Below, one piece after another: positions 35,108 through 47,762 of a stretch of 64,000 nucleotides of DNA; position 1 is the stretch's first letter; each line of letters opens with the position of its first letter. Source of the DNA: Durusdinium trenchii (taxonomy: Eukaryota; Sar; Dinophyceae; Suessiales; Symbiodiniaceae); NCBI GenBank assembly GCA_963970005.1, contig CAXAMN010015224.1, positions 907,553 through 971,552 of the forward strand, read 5' to 3'. The position numbers and the translations under genes are program-made. A model generated the notes under the pieces. It was not told where the DNA came from and did no database searches. It saw only the letters and a program-made list of their open reading frames with translations.

Positions 35108-36058
35108 CTCGTAGGTGAACGAACAAACAGGCCGCTTTCTCCGATTTCTTCTTTGGGAAGCCGTGTTCCATTTGGTTCGGAGTGGGCATGAACGGGCTGC
35201 TTGGTGGCTGTTACAGGGTGCTGCGATAGAGGCTCCCGTTTTCTCGTGAAGACCTCCTAAAGCCACTGCGTCAATGGAACAGTGGAGCAAAAAGCTGCTG
35301 GGTTCAGGTCGAAGTTTTCAGCATCACGACATGAAACCCGGCACTGAAACGCTGTCGGCAACTTTGATCAAATGTTGGTGGTGCAAAGAGATTGATAGAT
35401 TCATTGCCCGGTGGTCATTAAAGGGTATCATGGAGGTGTGGAATTGCAAGTCGTACCCATCGAAGTGTCTGATCAAACTGTTTATTGATGTCTGTCTTAC
35501 TAATCACGGTGTCTGCACTCACCATGCATCTGGCCTCAGAGCGAACCCATATCCCAGCTTGCGAATAAAGCAGGACTTAATCCAGGCACCATAAACATGG
35601 CTCCAGGGAAAGTCCAAAAATGGTCTCGATCGAGCAGAACAACAAACACCAAACACACCATGGTCACTCTGAATCTATGCCAGGGTGCCTACGGGGGCCC
35701 TATAAGGGGTTTGTAGCCAGCTCTCATACCACCGTTGAACTCACCCAGGTGCGCATTCTTGGTAAGACCCTTGCCCCCAAAGACAAGCAATTTCAGTTAC
35801 CAACCTTCCTTGGGGACCTTGGTGACAAAGGCCAACAAAGAAGGAGCTGGCGCAGTGGACAAGAGCAATTGACATTTGGAACAAGTAGTAAAAGATCCTG
35901 GTCCTCACTTCTCTATAAAGCAACAATGAAAGAGAAGCAAAAACAAATCTGATGCAAATTCCCTGGACAGAGATACAACATGACCTTTTGTTTTACACAC
36001 ACAGCTTCACCCTTAAAGAAATACCGGTAATGCATTCATTTGCTACTCCGATCGCCAC

Positions 36059-36135
36059 TTCTGCAGGGCACGGAAGGCTTTGGATACGACCTCCTCGATT
36101 TTCCTCGCCAGCGTGCGAGAGGCCAGGTTGGTCGT
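36059..36135 (-). CDS. Coding exon of unrecognised gene
   Basis: Between CTTTAAAG and a GTGGCG donor the minus strand reads TNLASRTLARKIEEVVSKAF and then RALQ, with 22 of 28 codons ending in G or C in the wider frame. It is probably one amphipathic helix. No domain recognised. Confidence 0.5.
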
Positions 36136-36973
36136 CTTTAAAGCCTTAAGGTCTTTGATTCACCCAGCAGGACGTTCATTGTGTTGGATTGATCGGCCCC
36201 AGAAGCACGGAAGACCGATGTTCATGCTGGTGCAGTTCTTTCTCCACCAGTTAGTTCCTAAGACCAAACACGCCGCCGAGGTTGTCGCCAAAGTATCTTG
36301 ATATCGCACTATCCATCAAGATTCACTTCCACATCAAAATAGTCAGTCACTCGAAGGCTACCATTCCAAATGATGTTTTCTTGTAAATGCAATTCAATGC
36401 GTTTTCTTAACAGCTCTCCTGATGGTTCTCCAGTTCTCCAATACCCCTAAGAATCTTGGGGGGTCTTGCTAGCCACTTTATAGTTGTAAAGTGTGCAGCC
36501 TGGCCACCTCAAGGATATAAATCCATATGAAATGACAAGGCCTGTCTGCCCGGGCCCCTGGGCTGAAAATAACCTATAGTTCACTACAGTGCTCACGCTG
36601 CCTGAGCTCAGAAATACATGCTGTATCACCTTGTGCACCACCAAAAATACACATGACCGTCATGAAAGTATGGCCCTATCATTCTGGTGTAACCCGTTTT
36701 CGCTAGGCCTCATCGGAACCCACGCCAGCCGGTTCCATATCAACACGTTTTCGCTAAACGACCAAATCACGTCTTTGACCATAAGAACCTTTCTGTTGGG
36801 GATTCGACCCCCAGAGGCTATCATTTGGGGCTTATTCACAGGGTATGTTCTTCAAGAGTTAGGCTTCTGTTTTGTGCAGATTCTAATTCAGGTTTGTCTC
36901 TTCTCAACCAAGAGTCCCTGCTAGATCCAAGAGAATGGGAGATGGGCAGGTCGAGCATTTACAATGAAAACAC

Positions 36974-37095
36974 CTTGTTGCCTTCAAGAGCCTCGGCATC
37001 GCGGACAGTTTTTGCTGCCACCCCACGAAAACCGTCGGGCAGAACGGCTGTCCTTTTCTCCTTCTCACCCCAGCCGGATAAGAAGCCGACCTCGC
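36974..37095 (-). CDS. Coding exon of unrecognised gene
   Basis: It starts after GAACCAAG and ends AACAAG/GTGTTT. It reads GEVGFLSGWGEKEKRTAVLP, then DGFRGVAAKTVRDAEALEG. Clear codon bias. No family recognised. The direction and spacing suggest one gene with the exons at 39097-38325 and 36135-36059, but the phases at the chosen donors do not prove it. Confidence 0.5.
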
Positions 37096-38324
37096 CTTGG
37101 TTCAAAGACCCCGGCCATGGCAGCATTCCTAGACTTGGGCCACGTAGTACGAAGCCTCCTAACATCCACTCAGTATAGTTATACCTGGCAAACAAAATCA
37201 TGATGTTGCAGAATAGTATGGTAAGTGAGTTGTTGACCCACTCACAGCCGCCCATAAAGCCCACAAGAACCAGCCGTCAAGTATATCTGCTGCTTTCAGA
37301 GGTTCCCCGAGTCGGAGGGTGTTTTCCTTTACGCCAAAAGGTTGAAGCAATCATCGCCACTCTTGACATTTGTTGGCACTAACATGGAAAGTGGATAACC
37401 ACCTGTTTGTAGATCGAAGTGGTTAAGGGTAGCCGGTAGCCACTGTGTTTGCCAAAGTTTCATTGTCATGGTTATTGACATGCTTTGTTGATCTTGGACG
37501 GTTTGAGTGGCACATGATGGTTGACGATCTTCGCGCGCTCTTTCTTCAAAGTGTCGGAGGGAGCTTGTGGATTTTCAACAGCAGGAAACAATGTCAAGGG
37601 GTAATTACCTGGAGCAGGTTTCTTGGTCTCAAATTTGGTCACCTTTCGGCTGCGAGAATATGGCTTCCGATCTGAGGTTATTCCATGTTATTGCTACAGT
37701 AACAGTCGAATTTGACTGCATTTGGCCCTAAAGACTTGCTTTCAAGCGCCGGCATCTACACCGATGCTGCACGTAGAAGGGAATTTTGAGTGATGGCTTT
37801 GAGCTTGAGCTAATGATGCTAATGGAGTACTTGTATATTTTCTGTGATGCCGCTGCCTTAAAAGTGTCAAAGGTTATCGGGTATCGGAGTAGTGAGATGT
37901 GTCATACTGTAAGTTTCAAGTTAAAACGAGCTGTTCGCTGGCTATGGTGGTGAACAGCCCAGTCTTCTGTTTGCCTCGCTATAAGTGTCTGTGCCCTGTG
38001 TGCAAAGGTCAGTGTCGCCCGTTGGGATCCCAACAATGGGATCTCTGACGTTTTCAGTCGACGATGATCTAGTGCGATCTCATGCTTTTCTCATGTTGCT
38101 GCAACAATGTTATACTTATAGTAATTTTGAATCATAATTTAATTGGGGTACCCGGTCAACCAGTGCAAGTGGCGGGGCCGCCGCGTTCGGCCATGTGGTT
38201 GAGGAAAATCGTCCAAGGAACCATTCAATTCTACGATGCATTCAGACCGTGTTGTAAGAATTCCCGGTACCTTTCATGGACCCCTCCAGAAAAAGCGATG
38301 CACGCCCCCTGCGGCCTGAAAAAC

Positions 38325-39097
38325 CCGCTCCCATAAGCCCATGCCGGGCCACTGGCGAACAAAGCTGTGCCTCCAATGAAGCGCCAAACCGCAAAGTTCA
38401 AGACAATGAGTTCCTTGAGGCGTTTCCTCTCCTGCACGCGCCGTGGAGTGCCTTTTTTCCGACTGCATGCTCCACAAATATGTTTTTTTTTTAAACAAGA
38501 ACTCCGAAGACAAACCCAGGACCCCGTGATTGGAAAAGGGAGGAGGAAGAAGCAAACAAAGTAAAAGGGCACCATGTTCCTACAGTGATGTCCATGCTGC
38601 AATGATGATGGACATGCCATCGTTTATTTGGCATTTCATTACCAGCACGCAACCCTCGTTCAACACACCCAGAATGAACCAAGAATGGCATGTTGTCATA
38701 TATAAACACTATAGTAACTGTATGTCACCCTCTCATCCACCCAATTTCAGGAAAACAACCACTGACATCTCCCCGTTCACTTCCAAATTCTCACGTCCTT
38801 CGCCTGAATGACTTTCACCGTTGCGAACCCGAACCGCTTTCTGTGTTCCGCAGAATTCCTCCACGTGGAGGAACCGCATCCAAACTTCACCTTCCAAGCC
38901 CAAGGATCGGAAGGATCTTCTTAATTGATCTTACAATTGGAGGTAATTATGTGGATCGTGGTCACATCTGACCTCATCCAACCGCTTCTCGCAGTCCTGA
39001 TCGTTTTGGCACAGCTTCCAGCGCTGCTCAGCTGCACAGAAGCGGTGTAAACCCTGTGTGGTGCCTGGGTGGACCAGCTCCGCGAGCGCCGCTCGAG
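38325..39097 (-). CDS. Membrane-protein gene fragment, two exons
   Basis: Exon 39097-38973 (acceptor CGCCAG, donor GAG/GTCAGA) reads LVHPGTTQGLHRFCAAEQRW and then KLCQNDQDCEKRLDE. Exon 38431-38325 (acceptor GTGCAG, donor GTTTTT) continues in phase 0 with ERKRLKELIVLNFAVWRFIG and GTALFASGPAWAYGSG, a charged segment followed by a probable membrane helix. Codon bias is strong in both. The C-x6-C spacing is visible but matches no family I know. The exon at 40787-40707 may lie upstream in the same gene; another exon would be needed to join the phases. Confidence 0.5.
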
Positions 39098-40482
39098 CTG
39101 GCGGACGCGTTGGAGCTCAGCTCCGCAGCATCTGAAAACGGACAACGGCAAAAGCCTGAATGACCATCCCGGGCGGTTAAGAAGAGGGGTTTCTAGTTTC
39201 TACTTCCATCCCGCTGGCCCACTTTCTCAGAAGGGACTTGGAGCCCTATGGGGGGCGACTTTGCACTGGATAACATCCGTTTACAAGGGTTTTTGCTTGT
39301 CGATTGGCATGAGCCGACACATGGGTCACTCACTGGGCGCTTTTGCTGATTAAGGCTGAAAAACAAAATTGAAGCACCACCTACAATGACCTACAAAAGC
39401 CTGGCTGAATTTTTGGTGGTGAGGCGGTGAGGGGTTGTTCATGCTTGTTAGGGCCACTGCAGGGTGGAGAAACCTTGGTGAGCCTGAGTGTTACTATTGT
39501 TGCAAGAATAAGCCCAGAAATCCTTCTGGCATCTCCAGCACATACTCCGGTTCGTGGTGTTCCACGTGCTTCTCTTGCAGAACAAACCAGGAAATGGAGG
39601 AGATCCCAGGAGACCACCGGCCAAACAGAACAGGGAGTGCTTCAAGGCACTTGCACTGGCATTTACTCAGAACAGGGAGGGGCTTCTGCTTGAAGTAGAA
39701 CGGGAACTGTGTCCAACCAATGTTGACATAGGATTGATGATTAATGAACCCCCATAACGACCAATTAATCAAGCCCACTTCGATCCCCCAATATTATAAG
39801 GTAATTTAAAACCTAAATTTCCACCTTGACATCCCCCAAAGCACTTTTGCCTGGTCAGAACACACTATCTTAATTGTCACTGGCCATCAGGTCATACCAA
39901 TCCTCTACACTCCACCAATCTGACCATCCAGTATAGGCATCCACCCTCACCACATAGAGCCTCCATCTCCCATTCCTCCTCCATGCTCTCATATGCAGTG
40001 ATCCAATTGACATGGCTCTGATCTATCAGATCTCTTCTCAACCTTGTGCCAATATACTCCAGAGCTCTCATGGTTCTCATGGTTCTAACTCTCATGATTC
40101 ACAAAGAATCCCATCGACCATCATCCAATCCAAGTCATCATCTCATCATCCATCATCAGGTCATCACCTTTATTAGGGGGATGTGGTCCTCCAATACCTC
40201 CAATCTCAAAGCTTGTTGACCGGGCCGTTGATAAATCCGAGGTCGACATTACTAGATTACTGAACAAAAGCCATCGAAAGTCTTGAATCCAAACCCAAAC
40301 AAACCAGTCTACCATAGTCTTCCTCCATCCCCTCTTTCGCCGGAGCCACGATCATGGAAGCGATGCACGTTGGGACACTTCCGGCGGCGGAAGTACTCTG
40401 CCAGTGACTCCGGGATGCCTCACGTGAGGACAGCGAGGGAGTGTAGGAGCAACCCTGGACCAGTCACAGGCTCCAATGGTGT

Positions 40483-40570
40483 AGGGCTCCTGGCCCACAT
40501 CCAAAAAGGAGGTAGTTGAGAGTAGGTGCCAGTGGGGTCAATTCCTACCTTCCTTTCAGATGTGGGACAC
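40483..40570. repeat. Foldback family A hairpin
   Basis: GCCCACATCCAAAAAGGAGG on the left faces CTACCTTCCTTTCAGATGTG on the right. It lies between minus-strand exons 40787-40707 and 39097-38973, so it is probably intronic. Confidence 0.7.
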
Positions 40571-40706
40571 AATCCAATGTGGAATTTGTCCAGCTCTCCA
40601 TAGCTCTCCTCTCCTCTCATCCAACTTTGGGACATGTGCGGTCTCCTCAACCACTTCGACATGAAGAAACAGCACCATGAAGGAAGAAAACACAACAGTG
40701 CCACAC

Positions 40707-40787
40707 GCCTTCATAGAGGGCCGCTCCCTCTTGGCCTTCAGCTCGGCGGCGGCGGATCAACTCGCGGTAGCTCATGAAGTCATAGAA
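40707..40787 (-). CDS. Coding exon of unrecognised gene
   Basis: Exactly 27 codons between GTGAAGCAG and a GTGTGG donor, reading FYDFMSYRELIRRRRAEGQE and GAALYEG. Strong codon bias in the middle. No domain recognised. Confidence 0.45.
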
Positions 40788-40999
40788 CTGCTTCACACCT
40801 TGTGGGCATGGAAAACCATGGAAAACCTTGGTCACCTACTTCAAAATGAACCCTCAAATGAGGGTGATTTTTCCCAACAAGAATTGGCCCAAAAAGACCA
40901 TTGGGCCTCAATAGAGTGGTTCAAACGAGGGCCTTTTGTGCTAGATGACTGAACCTGCAGGTTCCTGGCCCAGTTCATGAGTCAGGTTTGAGGCACATC

Positions 41000-43161
41000 C
41001 AAATGGCATTGGTTCATGGCTATGGCTCAAAAGAGAAGGAAGAGAACACAGCACCTTCCTGAGAAGATCCATCCGCAGGAATCATTGGAATTCTGGCAGT
41101 GCCCAAAAAATCTTAGACTGCTGCTCAAGAGCGCTCTCATGTCGAAAATAATTTGGCACTTCCAACACGTCAGGTTCTCAGGGTGTTCTCGGTACTGCAT
41201 CTGTAAAGAGATTCTCATGAGCATCACATGCTCTGCTTACTCACCCATGAGTCATTCCCGCCTCTCGGATGATCCAAGTGTGAAGTCAAGTGTACGTTTC
41301 CTATGCGGGCCTGGGTTCAGCCTGCAAGCTTTTTGGATGCTGCAAATGGCGCGCTCCATGTCATGTCGTTTCAAGATGTTTCAAGACTGCACAAGTTATG
41401 GACAGTTATGATGTGTTCCACGCCAAGCGGGTCTAAATGACGATCACTCCAACTTGCAACCCTGAAACAACATAAACAGCTGATGAGTCATTCCATCTCT
41501 CAAGATGGAGCTATCAGGGTTTGCAATACCGTAGTCCTTGCCTGTGAGGTCCGTTACCCAAGCACCAACTTCCACCCATCTGATACACAACGCCCCAGCC
41601 TGCCACCTACGAGGACCGCAATATCCACTTGAACGCCCCGTTCCAAAAAGCGCTCGGTTTCCGCCCCAAACGGTCCGCTCCACCGTCCAGCGCAGAACAC
41701 CGGGCGCTCAACGTCCTCGCCCAAGCGGCTCTTCGCAGGCGGATCTGGTGGCTCCAAGCCACCCAGGTCCACCCTGGTCGCGCCGCGCGAGGCGCGAGTC
41801 GTCGGTCGCGAGAGTTCTCGCGGGTGGGCGCGACGGGAGAATGGAAGCCAGGAAAAAAAAGAAACACGCCAGGAATGGGCCAATATCGAATGTTCAACAG
41901 TTCAACGTGTCTAAATCTATAGATAGGCCTAGGTTCAGTCTTTGGACACTAAGTTTCATTCCACCCGCAAACAATTTGTTTCATTTCCAACAAATGTCAA
42001 CCACTTGCATTGATTTACTACTCCATCTCTCATATCTCTCCACCTGTCCGCCACCTTTCGTGCCTTCAAACCCCCCACACCGCCGGCCTCGCCCGCTTGG
42101 CCGCCCGAAGGTGGGTGCCCATCGCCGAAGGTGGGGGCGCGGGAAACGGTGAGGAACTCAGGGTGGTTGGGAGATGTTGGCCATTTAGTTTGGAACAATC
42201 CATCGTCCACGGATGTGTTGTATATACTTTTTGAAATGTAATGTACCAGTACCACCCCAGTCACTGACGGACCATGTGGTTGGTGGAATGTATCAACTTA
42301 AGGACATTCACAAAGGCTTTTGCTGAGATGTCCTTGTTGTCCAATGTTGATCAACAAAAGGAACCACAAAGAAGGAGAGATACTAGTTGAGCAACCATAT
42401 CACGACATGTTGTTGGATATCTGCACGGTACTTTTAAAGCATCCAGCACACTCCAGCGCTTAGCACATCTGTCATGCAAGGATTTGTTGGCTTGTCGAGT
42501 CCTTCCAGTGGTTGTTGTGTGCCTTCGACGATTGAAAGCTCTATTTAATATTGCCCTGTCTACAAAGGGATGTCCAGGCACTATACCTCTACCTACGGCG
42601 AACCTGCGAGGAGTTTCGATAGAGGCCGGCAAATTGACAAACAAACAAGGCCCAACTGTATGCAACGATAGCCTTGACTTGACCCACATACCAATAATGG
42701 TTCCTCTATAGCTGCGCAGGTATCAAAACTCGAGTCCAAATCTGGAAACAATTTTAAGTTCTATTTGTTTCTCGTCCGATCTATATATATATGATGTGTG
42801 TGTGTCAGGATGATCTTGATTGAAGCTGGCTATTGCAATTACAAAACTTCCAGCAACGCTTTACTCTGCCCGAGTCGTTCAACAACTGGCTTGCAAATGC
42901 TTACAAGATAATCTGGGTTCAAAAACGTATACTGCATTTCGAATTGTTGTCAATGTTGTCCCATTATGACATGTATCAACACCAACTGGAGGATGTCAGG
43001 AATTGGCCCTACCACCTCTCATTTTTGGTGAAGAGTCCAAGGGTCATCAATGGTCATATCCATGCCTTTCCCATGAGACTCGGAGCCCCAACACTGACTC
43101 AACACGACTCACCAGGCGACTGCGACTGCTCCGTGGTCCGACTCTTTTTCTCCGCACCACG
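41000..43161. other. Stretch with unresolved coding signal
   Basis: The G/C-rich block 41560-41880 is open in several frames on both strands. The best minus-strand reading contains RPVFCAGRWSGPFGAETERF with a possible GTGGCA donor, but the plus strand has an uninterrupted frame of about 200 codons that looks like an antisense shadow. At 42450-42710 both strands are again open. Nothing here is firm. Confidence 0.3.
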
Positions 43162-46100
43162 TCACCGCGCGTTCACCGCGGCACCGCGCGTGGCCGCCAG
43201 GAGGCGTCGCTGCGCCAGCAGAAGCAGCTCTTGCGCCACGGCATCCTCCGTGTTTCTCCAGGTCGAAGTCTTCGAGGCCACCGCCTGGGCGACGCACCAA
43301 GGATCCGGTCATGAAGTGGACCGGAGAGCGGCACAGCAGGTGTCCCGCCATGCGAACACAAGCAGTTCCGCAGAATATCTGACTAAAACTACCCATATAA
43401 AAATTGGGTATGTTCACTAATGAATTGGTTGACCTCTCAACGCTTCCTTGCTTAGAAGAAACTAAGTAGACCCATCTTATTGTGTGTCCTGGGGAATATA
43501 GCTTCAACACTCATGTGACCCCCTGCCTTTAGCGTTTCCCTGGCATTGGCCACGGCCACGCCATAGCCAGCGGTGGTCAGCAGTGGAATGTCGTTCCCAC
43601 CGTCGCCAAAGGCCACAGCAAAGCTGGGCGTCAAAGCCAAGTGAGCACACAATCGACGAAGGCCCGAGCCTTTGTCCACGCCTGGGTTGAACCACGGCCC
43701 AGCCTGTGTCCAGTCGTCTAGGAACCCAAACCGATGGACGCTCAGGGTATTTTTGGAATGAACACCTCTTTTTCAGGGGCCTTTTGTATCCCATCATGGA
43801 ACCTCGTGAACGATGCCTTCCAATCATTGGTGTTCAGCGTTCCTATGTTCCTATGTGCCATTCTCTTCATGTTCTGTGGGCACATCCATGTCAATCCTTG
43901 GAGTCCAAACCCAGTCCTTTAAGTGTGAAACTGGCAATTCCAAGCGAACCGCGCTAAGTTCATGAACTGTTTGCTGGGGGGAATCGATGAGGATGTAGGA
44001 TGATGTAGGCTTAGCGTAGAACAAACCACGTCGGTTTCAACTCAAGGAGTCCTTTGGTGCGGCATTTGTTTCATGCAGTTCAATTTGATTCAATTCATTT
44101 CACTGCGGTGGGAGACCAATTCAAGGATCGACACCAGGCCCATCCAGGATCTTCACTTCCAAGGCGCCTGAGGCTTTGATGGACACAAAGGGATCGGGCG
44201 CCTGGCCAACCGCGAATCGGCCGTCATTTTGGCAGCGCAAGCAGTGTTGGGTGAGACAATCGCGACGTTTGTGCAACGTTAGACTCTGGTCCCGAACGTG
44301 AAGATCAATTGACCTACTAAACATCCATTTTTTCCGCAGGACTGAGCATCTTTTTCAGCCCTTTGATCCTTCATCTTCCACAACTTGGTACGATGTGTCA
44401 TGCTGCCATGCCCAATACAGTTTTTGTGTTCTTGGAATTTCTGGCACCCCAAGCAACCACCACCAGGATCTGAGCTGAGCACCTGAGATAGGACGTCCAC
44501 CTGCATGCCAGCTCCTTGTAGCCTCCGCTCCAACCGCTCTTTGGCAGCATCCGGTTCAGGCAGCACGGCCACGACCTGCGCGTTCAACCACAAGGTGAGT
44601 GCAAGCACAACAGCCAGTGTCAAACCAAACACAAACACAAACAAGCATGCTAAATTTGCTAAATCTTCCACAGAACCTTGGTCTGCGTTCCTCTACTTCA
44701 TCCCAAATGTCACCTGAGATTCATTCCAATTCATATCAGCATTCCTTGCAGGTGCCACTTGGATCCAAATGCCGCGCCCGACTCCCCCCCGTGCCACCGT
44801 GCGACCTCTCGCCCGGCCTCCAACGATCGGTCCTCCGCCAGTACAGCTTCCAGGTCTTCCAGCTTCGCATGCACCGATTTCGCCTCGGCGGCGACATGCT
44901 GCTCCATCCAACCATTCGACCTGACGCGTCTCGGTGGACAGCGGTGTTTCTGGCAAAAACCATGCAATGGCTGGCTGCTGCACGTTGTTTGCCACAAGTG
45001 AACCATAAAACAACTATACCAAAATGCACGTATCTATAATATATATATATACTATTATATACTGTAAAATTAATCTGAACATGTATGTGTAGAGGTCATT
45101 GAGGTGATCAAAACCAAAGAAAAATACCTCGAGCTTCCAACGACCAGAATTGCTTGTAGCTTGGCAAAAAGCTGCAAATTAAGTGAGGGAGAAGCAATCA
45201 CCCCGCAACCACCCCTTACTTCAATGTAAATGACCCGCTAAAGCCACAATTTTGTGCAAACATCTGCAAATACCGCAAGAACCAATCACCTCAAACAACC
45301 AAAACGTCCCAAGATACCAAACAAACAAACAAACAACTCTGGTAGTTGGAAGACCCAGGCATGTCAAATGTCAAACATGTCCTTGATGCAAATGCCGAAG
45401 CTCTCCTCAACACCTTTGACACCGAATTTGATGTGCACCTCACGAACTGCCAAGGCGGAAACTGCCAGCAGGTGGCTTATAAGATCACAGTGTGGCTAGT
45501 GCTGTGGTCGGCGTGTTCTTCTGCCTGCGAAACAACAACAAGTGCTATGGGTGTTTGTATCACAAAGAGTCTAGACCTGTGCAGCTGAGCTCATCAATTT
45601 GCAAGGAAAAGTCCTCCGATGATTATAATGAGTGGTACAGTAAGTCCAAATGCCCGAAAAAGGAACGACCGCGAACACAGCATTTCCGCCTGCTCTGATA
45701 TGTTGTTAAGCTGATATAACATGAGATATATATATATATAGTAAAACATAATCATGCATATTTGATGTTTGTTCTTCCGGGAAAGATTTCACCTCTTTTC
45801 TTCACTTCTGTGTTCCACTGGTGCGGTTCCACCCGATCCCTTCACGACGGAAGAGCCAAGACGGCTTGCCTGATCGGGCTGGAAGAGCCAAAGGCTTGCC
45901 TCAGCGAAGACGGCTTGAGGTCCCGTCACAAACCCCCAAAGGCCAATGCCCCCAGCTCACTCACTGAAACATTGTTGGACAATGAACCATGGACCACCCG
46001 GTGGGTGGGAGGACATTGAACAAATCGAAGAAATGATCTAAAGGACCCAGTTGCCCCTTCAGCTTCTGCTGCTCTCACGGCTTCGCCTGCCTCTCTTCGA

Positions 46101-47290
46101 GACAGCTGCTGTGCTTCCAGCTGGTGGAAGGTGCCGTCGCGAAGTTCCTCAGCAGCGATGTGAATGTGAGTTCGTTGCCAAAAAAGGCTGCTTTATGGTT
46201 GATTCCAGGAAGGCTGGAAAACTCGTGAACAAAAAGCAAAGACCACCATTTACACTAAGTTCAAGACTTGTGAAGCATCAGAGATCATCTCCACAACTCT
46301 GACAAGAAAAGAGGACTCAAGGAGCACGGCTCCGGTTTGCCCCTTTCGCCGTCTCGATCAAGCTCAACCGTATCCCGGTCTGACTTACAAGCCCAACATT
46401 TTGGGTTGAACAGTCAAAGGTAGAACAATTTGCACCGAGATGGTTGACGAAACTATCTGTCCGGTCAGGTCCAATAGGTAAACACGTATTCAACACAAGC
46501 AAAGGCGTGTCAAAATCTGTGATATTTGACCAATGTTTGCGCGGCCTGAGGAGTGCTGAAATATGCTGCATTCTTCTTGACTCCTTTTCAATATATTGAC
46601 GCATCTCAACGTGCATTGCTTCAGCACATCCTTGCCTCGACGTACATATATTATTAGATAATATTCTAAAGTGAAGCACATCGAGACCAACACTCCCCCA
46701 AGAACTAATTTGTGTTGTGCTAGCCAGCACGTCGTTTGAACGAGCACAAGGCGGCCCAAAATACCGCCGCTCTCGTTGCTAAGACTCCATGCAAACAGCG
46801 CCACCATAGAGAATCAAAAACAATGGCTCCGGCAAACCATCCAAGGGAGGCAGCTCAGAGATACCACGGGCCGTCGCCAAAACCAAGGGGCATGCAAAGC
46901 TTATGACCTGGGACAATGAAGGTTGAAGAGTGGTAACACATGGCAAAGGCCACAAAGGTAAATCTGATCAGAAGCACCTCAAATCCATTCAAACCCTATA
47001 AAGTAGCAGCCGCACGGGCTCATCTAGATGTGCTCAGTCAGACATGGTCATCAAACGAATCATCGCAATACTCCGAAAGCCACGAGTGACAAAAGCCTCC
47101 GTGGGGCCGGATCTGCCTGATTTGAGACAGAAACCCAAGCAATGAATGTCCAAGTTCAAGTCCATACGAGCCCCGCCTGCTTCAAGACCTTCTTGGTCTC
47201 TTCGCTGAAGCTTCCGCCGGAGTGCTCACCATCCAGCAGTGTGCCATCCAAATCGCAAACGACGAGACGGAAGGGTTCCTGGTCCTCCAT
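43162..47290 (-). CDS. Cof-type HAD-superfamily phosphatase, complete gene
   Basis: Predicted soluble phosphohydrolase of the Cof (IIB cap) branch of the HAD superfamily, about 325 residues, a usual length for the family; the substrate cannot be predicted. Exons: 47290-47168 (ATG; motif I VCDLDGTLLD), 46907-46797 (motif II threonine in LVLATARG, then LYGGA), 46147-46047, 44920-about 44750 (cap), 44575-44483 (VVAVLPEPDAAKERLERRL), 44201-44135 (SGALEVKI), 43717-43527 (motif III lysine in GVDKGSG, motif IV FGDGGNDIPLL) and 43284-43162 (NTEDAVAQELLLL, TGA). All catalytic residues are present. Phases agree at every junction except exon 4 to 5, where the donor is unclear or a small exon is missing. 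The last intron needs a GC donor (AAG/GCAGGG). The start is the first ATG, 14 codons before motif I. Confidence 0.85.
45346..45698 (+). CDS. Possible small gene inside the HAD gene's intron
   Basis: Opposite to the phosphatase and inside its third intron, the plus strand is open first as HVLDANAEALLNTFDTEFDV and then in another frame as VVGVFFCLRNNNKCYGCLYH, up to about 45698. The second part is lysine- and cysteine-rich. The minus strand of the first part is open as well. An intron or a frameshift would be needed to join the parts. Weak call. Confidence 0.2.
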
Positions 47291-47742
47291 AGATCCCGAC
47301 GCAACAACATATCGTTGATATAATATAGACAGTTCCCCTTCACTGCAATCAAACGTTCAATGACATATCATGATTTGGAGATGAAGATGTCTTCTTGTCG
47401 AATATGTTGTGGATTGTGGCAAGTGCATACACATGCTTTTATCCATGGCATCCAAAAACAACCAAGAACAAAAGAACACATCATATGATACCACAAAATA
47501 TAAGAGTTCTGCTCTGTTTCTTTTCTCCCTCGCAAGTTAAATCTATGATTCAGAGTCTCCGACACCACCTTCCTGGAGCCCGTGGGCAGTGGGTTCCGGC
47601 CGATCCGCGGTGGGCGCGGCACGGCGCGGATAGCATCGACTCCCAGCTCCACCTGCGCCTCCACCTCCGGGAGACGCGAGGCTTCAGCCTGAAGACTGGT
47701 GGAATGGTTTGAGGGTGGGTTGGGCTCCTTTGTTTTGTAATG

Positions 47743-47762
47743 ATATATATATATATATATTA
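47743..47762. repeat. TA microsatellite
   Basis: About ten TA units. Similar arrays of 8-25 units occur at about 26514, 30841, 42782, 45037, 45728, 49092, 50605, 54611, 56704 and 59950. They cluster in intergenic and intron DNA. Confidence 0.9.

Noticed and set aside
39427..39698. Cysteine-rich plus-strand frame resembling a zinc finger (CYYCCKNK, WCSTCFSC)
   Set aside because: The cysteine spacing fits no known finger. The minus strand has a competing reading (KHVEHHEPEYVLEMPEGF) after a CTGCAAG acceptor. Neither is firm.
41538..42152. Plus-strand open frame of about 200 codons
   Set aside because: It is rich in Pro, Arg and Ser, lies over a G/C-rich block that is open in several frames on both strands, and lacks domain or splice support. 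It looks like the antisense shadow of a minus-strand exon.
43109..43510. Minus-strand frame of 133 codons over the last phosphatase exon
   Set aside because: The frame reading EDFDLEKHGG is one base off the frame that gives the conserved C terminus of Cof proteins and a proper stop. It also runs through the intron.
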